The notes under the pieces: generated by a model
What the model was told of the DNA's origin: nothing
Databases searched by the model: none
Seen by the model: only the letters and a program-made list of their open reading frames with translations
From: Hydractinia symbiolongicarpus
Taxonomy: Eukaryota; Cnidaria; Hydrozoa; Anthoathecata; Hydractiniidae
Direction: 5' to 3'
DNA length: 64,000 bases
NCBI RefSeq assembly: GCF_029227915.1
Contig: NC_079883.1
Span: 26,784,001-26,848,000 of the forward strand
Shown: in pieces, positions 58,978 to 64,000 of the stretch
How positions within the stretch are numbered: position 1 is the first letter of the stretch
Layout of the letters: every line of letters begins with the position of its first letter
Position numbers and translations under genes: made by a program

Positions 58978-61900
58978 CTAAATCAAAATAGAATGATATC
59001 AAAATAACAGCAAAAGGATTCTCGGCGTAAAATAGGGGCCTATAATAGGACATTGCTGCTTCAGCAATATTTTACGCGTCGCTAAAATAACAAGCTTGAG
59101 CGCGATAAAAAACAATATTATGCTAATTTGTGTTTATTCTAGTAAACAAAAAGTTTATACAATTTTATGTTATCGTTTAAAAAATGAAGAATATAAATCA
59201 AATGTAACGTTCATATATATAATCCTAAGACAGCTACCACAGTCTCATTTCAACGCTCAAAAAAATTGCAAGACATCGTACCCAGTCTCTTGTACTTTAT
59301 ACTAACTGCTGCGCAACAACGAGTACTTCTGAAATTTTATCGGCTGTTTACTTTGCAGAATGATTAAAAGATATCTTACAGAACACATAATAAGTTGTTA
59401 TGAGTACAGAAAATGAAAGTTAACGGTACTATACAAAATTATTTCTATTTTTATCGATATAAAAAAAAAACAAGAAAATGATACGAAACAAATCCTTAAT
59501 ATGTATCGTAGCTACTACTGTGGATCCGTCACGTGGGTTGACACCAACCTTTAACGAATAATTAGCATAATTATTCGTTAAAATTGACACGTAAGTCAAC
59601 AACGTTACCACATTATCACCGCTTCGGAAACCGTCGCAAAACTTCATACGTCTTCTTCATCGTCATGGTAACGTTCTTTACGAATTTTGACGAGTTTAGC
59701 TCTGGCTCTCTCTAACTCTCTTTCTTTCCTTAAAATCTCCTCCTGAATCTCAAGTTCTGATTTAAAACCTCCCGTGAGAGTTGTGCTGAGATTCACTTCG
59801 ATCTCCTCTTCTTGGAAAACTGCTGAACCTTGAGCCGCTTTTACTAAAGCATCTGCGGCTCGTTTGACGGCTGAACCTGCTCTCTAAAAAATGAAGGAAA
59901 GAACAATGTAAACTTAACATGGAAACAAACACCAGAGCTATGAATATCAATGACATGTTATTTGTGAAGGAAGACCGTCTTACTTGTAACCCTTGTTGAG
60001 TCTTGCTATTAGGATCAGCTTTAACACGACACGCGAGCAACAGTTGTGCGGTCGAGTTAGCAACAGCTTTAGCGGAAGCCACCAATTTCTCCTCACTAGC
60101 ATTTCCCTGCACTGCGGCATTAGCAGCCTCGCACAGAGACCCAGTTGCAGCAGCAACAAGCTTAGCCTAAAAGGCGAGAAAAGTATTTTCGATATTAAGG
60201 TCCGAAATACAATGAAAACAATACAACATTTCAAATTTCCACTATTATAAACAAGTTGCAAACTTACCGCCGAAATAAGCCCTTGTGACCATTGCCCGTC
60301 CCCACTTGCGCTGGAAGGATCACTAGATACCTAAAAAAAACGACAAAATATAAACACATTTTAGTGCAGGTTGATCTAAATTAGTTTGTTGAGGGGCCTA
60401 TAATAGGAACGTAACATCACTTCCAATAGAATTGATCGTGGGCTGATGCTGAGAACAAACTGCAGCGTCTTATCTAAAACGAATTCTAAAAGCATACTTA
60501 AGATATGTTATTATCAACAGCAAAAAATACTTTAAAGGCTTTAAAACTGGATAAACCATATAAATAAATAAAAAATATATAACCGGTAAATATATAATAA
60601 ATATATAATAAAACTAAGCATAAAATAGCGGCGAATTGCTGCGACAGCGCATGTGCGTAGAACGGTCAAGTTAATAAGTAAAAGGATTTGTATAACCTAT
60701 TATAGGCCCCCTTTCCAATCCCTCCCGAGTTACGTTCACAATCCAACAATTGAAATTTTAGCATTTAAACACTCACTCGTCCTGTAGCGACTAATTCTCT
60801 TTGAGCAGCAGTAGCGGCTTTAACCAGTGCACCAGCTGCAGCTGTGATCGATTTTGCAGCTTCAAGAATTTGTTCTTCGAAATTTAATGATTCATCGGCT
60901 TGCTGTTAAGAAAATTTAGTATATATGTAAAAGTAGAAAATTAAAATCAAAATATTTTTTGCTATCTCAAACTAAAGGCTTAGTATAATAGCAATGTGTT
61001 CACTTATATTTACAAGGAGAACAAGCTTTAAAACAAATAAAAAAAACAACATAAAGGCGTTAATTTAAACTTTAAAATTTAAAAATTTACGTAATAAAAC
61101 CATTACCTTTGGTCGTGCACGCGGTTTAAGCTCAGCAAGTTTTCTGGCAGCCGCTTCAATGGAAGCCGCAGCTCCCAGAAGTTCGTTCTCAGCGATAACA
61201 TTAGGATCTTCAGGATTAACCCAATCTGCACCTAAATCACAAAAATCCATATATTTGTAAGGTTTGTTAAGACTTACCCGGGTGGTTATTATAAAATCCC
61301 TGAGTTTGAGTTTTGCAAAGATAATATTTTGGCAATCTGTAATCAATAACCAAATATTGATGATATTCCGTTGCTTTAACATATAGACGTCCAGTGCTTA
61401 TCAAACATAATTGTGTTAAAAACTATCACTGGGCAACATACTATATGAAGATATCTAAAGCCTAATCCTTTAGGGAAAAATTGACTTTTAAAAGAACTGA
61501 TTAAGTGCTAAGCATATCGTGTTAAAAAAGCGAAATTGTACAACACATACCACAATTATTTGAGAAAACCGTGAAGTCTTATAAAGTTTTGTTGAGTCTC
61601 TGTTTTGTTTTGAGAAGATATAATATCTGTAAAAAATCTATTAATATACGAAAGTTCGAATTTGATAAACACGCCCAGGTATAGGCGCCACGGCGCTTTA
61701 ATGCAGATCGATGTAACCTATCACGACAGTTTTCTACATGTATAGTACATGTATAGACATGCTACATGTATAGAGATGCTAAACAAACCTTTAAGTTCTT
61801 CTGCAGATTTAACAAGTTCACCGACAGAAAAGGCGACTTTCTTTGACAGCACAGTAAGATGTTGTTTTTTCTGTGGTGTAGGATGTACAATAACCGATGC

Positions 61901-64000
61901 CACATGGTCCAATACTTCACAATAGGCTTGGGCAGTGTCACGACCTTTGACTATAGTAGCTACACGTATTGATTCAGATTCAGCATTGAAAGCGGCGGCC
62001 TACACGAAGTAAGAATGTCAGCTATAACTTTTATAATAAATGTAAAAAAGACTTATGTAGATAGATTGTGTCAAGCCACGTGTTGATGCGAGCCAAATGT
62101 ATTTTAGATCTTCATGATCTAAACGACATCTGGTTTAAAACAAAACACATACTACGGACACAGACACGTAAAATTATGTTTCGCTTAACCCAAACATATC
62201 TACGTCTTATACTCGCTTCACACTTAAACATAAAACTACATTTACACTACTTACTTTTACAACCACCAGTAATTCTGTACAATATCTTCTTCCAACATTG
62301 GCAGCTTGGACAATATCTTCTTGCTTGCCAGAATGTCCAGCAGCTACAGCTTTCGCAGTAGCTAACGTAACACCTTTTGTTGCTCTGATCAAATCTTCTG
62401 GAGATGCTGTCTTTTCAGGATCACCAACTTGCAAGTTCTAGATTAAACGAAATTTATTATGCCAGTAATCGAGTCAAATACAGTTGCGTAAATAGGAACG
62501 GAGAGTGATACATACAATAACTGCTTGGCGAACAGCATCAACAGTTGACTCGATTGCCCGAACTCCTCTCGATGCTTCGTCTTCAACACTACGAACAGTC
62601 TTGAGAAGCGAAGATACACTGGTTACCATTGTCTAAAAATAAAATAATTATTATAATTTTGATTCCTTTCGTAATACTCAAAACAAATGGTAATGTAGGT
62701 TGCATATACCTTAGCTGACACCTTGAGCGTCTCCATGGCAGGATCAGTAGCGGATTTGCCAGACGAATTCTTTGTGCTGTTGATAAGATCAGTGAGAGCT
62801 GTTGCAACATCTTTGGCAGCCATCAGCAACATCACCTGACAAAGATACGGCGCGTTAATACCGGAAGGTAAATAATACTAGAAAACCTTTTTCTAAATAT
62901 AATGAAAATATATTCCTTACTTGTGCTTCCATATCTTCCGAACCAAGAGCAGCTGCACCAAGTTTAACATTATCCACCAACTTGGTCATACTTCCTAAGA
63001 CATTTTGGGCAGATGTTGCTAGTTGTTCTTGACTTCCTTGAGCAGCCACAACTAAATTTTTCGTATCTTCTACAAGATTCTTTGCAGTCTTCAAAACAGT
63101 CTCACGATGATCACCGAACGTTTCGCCTTCTTTTTCAGGGTTTAATGTGCCAGCTTGGGCGAACATAACAGTTGTTTCCAGATCTCCAATAATACCAGCT
63201 AGCGTACTGATAGCGTTAATGCATTCTTGTGTTCCAACTGAACCAGCTTGTAATGTTGCTAACACGTAGGAAACCTGGGATAAAAGAAGACACGAACAAT
63301 GACTTTAAGCCAACACAAGAAAACGCAAAGTTCATTGCGCTAAAGAAATAGAATATACCTTTTCTGAAACATTCTTTGCTTTGTCTGACAACTCTCTCTT
63401 TGCATATGAGTCACTAGGACTGGATTGAACATTTCCAGCACACTGTACTAATTCAGCACACGAATCTCCAAGTGTGTCCACGCTCACTTTAAGACGCTCT
63501 GCGATCTACAATAGGAACAACATACATGAGCGCTGGAACATACTGAATATATATATAACACCGCCAAAAAGAAATTATGGCTGGATAGCAAAAAAAATAA
63601 TTTTCGCTGGAACTCATTTAATAATTTGGCAGAGTATTGACAAGCGTTCGTGACCATATAAGGTAAAAACTCGCTTACCTCAGGTTGATTTGACAACCTT
63701 ATTGCGTGTTTAGTATCTTCAGTCAACGCGTTGTAATTTTTACACAAATCTTGACTAATCGTTCCCAGTTCCTTTGGTTTAGTGTTTGCCTTGCCAACCT
63801 GGGTACAAGAAAATTAGAAAGTAATGTTCCTTTCTTGTGGCACTCAGTATAATATCCAACATTAGGTTTCTTTCGAATCCATATTGACGGTTAATGTTGA
63901 ATAACTTACCATGTCTTGCGCATCCCGTGCTATATTTTTCAGTTCTTTTACCATGTTGCCCTGGTGTTCAACAAACGTTCCAATGGGAGCCTCGGCGATT
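58184..64000 (-). CDS. TLN: Talin, C-terminal rod part (partial; 5' end outside window)
   Basis: Talin links integrin tails to F-actin. Constitutive exons in gene order: 64000-63910 (cut by the window edge), 63798-63679, 63505-63359, 63274-62921, 62835-62710, 62632-62516, 62437-62255, 61999-61789, 61231-61107 and 60902-60777. All borders are GT-AG and phases agree, giving 533 codons of helical, Ala-rich rod. Typical talin segments include EHQGNMVKELKNIARDAQDM, LGDSCAELVQCAGNVQSSPS, VVVHP-like VIVHPTPQKKQHLTVLSKKV, WVNPEDPNVIAENELLGAAA and QADESLNFEEQILEAAKSI. This corresponds roughly to rod bundles R9/R10 to R12. After the exon ending at 60777 the gene has two alternative sets of three final exons, entered separately. 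The joins to either set are in phase 0. Confidence 0.95.
59035..59049 (-). promoter_or_regulatory. Candidate selector site upstream of talin cassette B
   Basis: On the transcript strand the sequence is CCTATTATAGGCCCC, ending 57 bases before the first exon of cassette B, almost the same spacing as for cassette A. It is perfectly complementary to the docking candidate at 60696-60710. The intron around it is otherwise dissimilar to that around the cassette A site. Confidence 0.5.
59644..60330 (-). CDS. TLN: Talin C-terminal cassette A (R13 actin-binding and dimerisation helix)
   Basis: Three exons, 60330-60268, 60166-59984 and 59883-59644 (TGA), of 21, 61 and 79 codons, all phase 0. They encode VSSDPSSASGDGQWSQGLIS, then the core AKLVAAATGSLCEAANAAVQ and STAQLLLACRVKAD, then AVKRAADALVKAAQ and the final helix EILRKERELERARAKLVKIR, ending in an acidic DDEEDV. 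This is the THATCH (I/LWEQ) actin-binding domain and the C-terminal dimerisation helix. A possible AATAAA for this isoform lies on the minus strand at 59138-59133, beyond the stop and just before cassette B. Confidence 0.9.
60393..60407 (-). promoter_or_regulatory. Candidate selector site upstream of talin cassette A
   Basis: On the transcript strand the sequence is CCTATTATAGGCCCC, ending 62 bases before the first exon of cassette A. It is perfectly complementary to the candidate docking site at 60696-60710. With one extra base on each side it is identical over 17 bases to the site upstream of cassette B. Confidence 0.5.
60696..60710 (-). promoter_or_regulatory. Candidate docking site for RNA pairing in the talin intron
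   Basis: On the transcript strand the sequence is GGGGCCTATAATAGG, about 67-81 bases after the donor of the last shared exon. Its perfect complement occurs upstream of both alternative cassettes. An extra 5' G could add a G-U pair with either partner. Confidence 0.5.

Noticed and set aside
58637-60261. Treating the repeated talin exons as a separate downstream gene
   Set aside because: There is no start codon or 5' exons between the cassettes, and phases match the upstream shared exon, so alternative ends of one gene fit better.
1-64000. CRISPR arrays, bacterial operons, tRNA or rRNA genes
   Set aside because: No regularly spaced repeats, no bacterial gene organisation and no cloverleaf or rRNA-like sequence was recognised by eye; a tRNA scan was not possible.

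Overview
The window is eukaryotic nuclear DNA from an early-branching animal, most likely a cnidarian and perhaps a hydrozoan. The DNA is AT-rich, genes are split by many short-to-medium GT-AG introns, the proteins are clearly metazoan (talin, SERINC, PP2A B56, Dbl-type RhoGEF, NatC acetyltransferase), and introns and gaps are filled with small palindromic transposon relics. The taxonomic call is inference. All exon models were built by eye from reading frame, splice consensus and phase matching; none is confirmed by transcripts.

Layout. 2782-14198 (+): a Dbl-homology RhoGEF gene with four alternative phase-0 first exons (2782, 6298, 7600, 9487) that can all splice to one common exon at 11048, followed by six more exons. 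14199-21703: no convincing gene; one orphan exon-like segment, two coding-like fragments and several foldback elements. 21704-39081 (+): a complete 16-exon PP2A B56 regulatory subunit gene with two tiny N-terminal exons and a 7.3-kb repeat-filled second intron. 40607-43547 (+): a six-exon, two-EF-hand protein of unknown role, with a perfect 41-bp hairpin just after its stop. 46038-48267 (-): NAA30, the catalytic subunit of NatC, four exons. 51301-54228 (+): a full-length Tigger/pogo DNA transposon with TIRs and TA target-site duplication; its transposase intron holds an antisense HIRAN-domain ORF, and its second exon carries a frameshift. 54475-56904 (-): an intronless SERINC with an unusual tail of about 360 residues. 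58184-64000 (-): the 3' part of a talin gene, running off the right edge.

The most striking signal is in talin. The last three exons (linker, actin-binding R13 helices, dimerisation helix with stop codon) are present twice in tandem (A: 60330-59644; B: 58977-58184), both intact and phase-compatible with the shared upstream exon. The intron after the shared exon holds a 15-base motif whose exact reverse complement lies about 60 bases upstream of the first exon of each cassette. This matches the docking-site/selector architecture known from mutually exclusive splicing of arthropod Dscam, here joined to a choice between two talin C-termini. A transposon-terminal-repeat origin of the motif is the main competing explanation.

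Together the genes concern cytoskeleton and adhesion (talin, RhoGEF), phosphatase targeting (B56), calcium sensing (EF-hand protein), membrane lipid biology (SERINC) and N-terminal acetylation (NAA30). They look like independent single-copy neighbours rather than a functional cluster.
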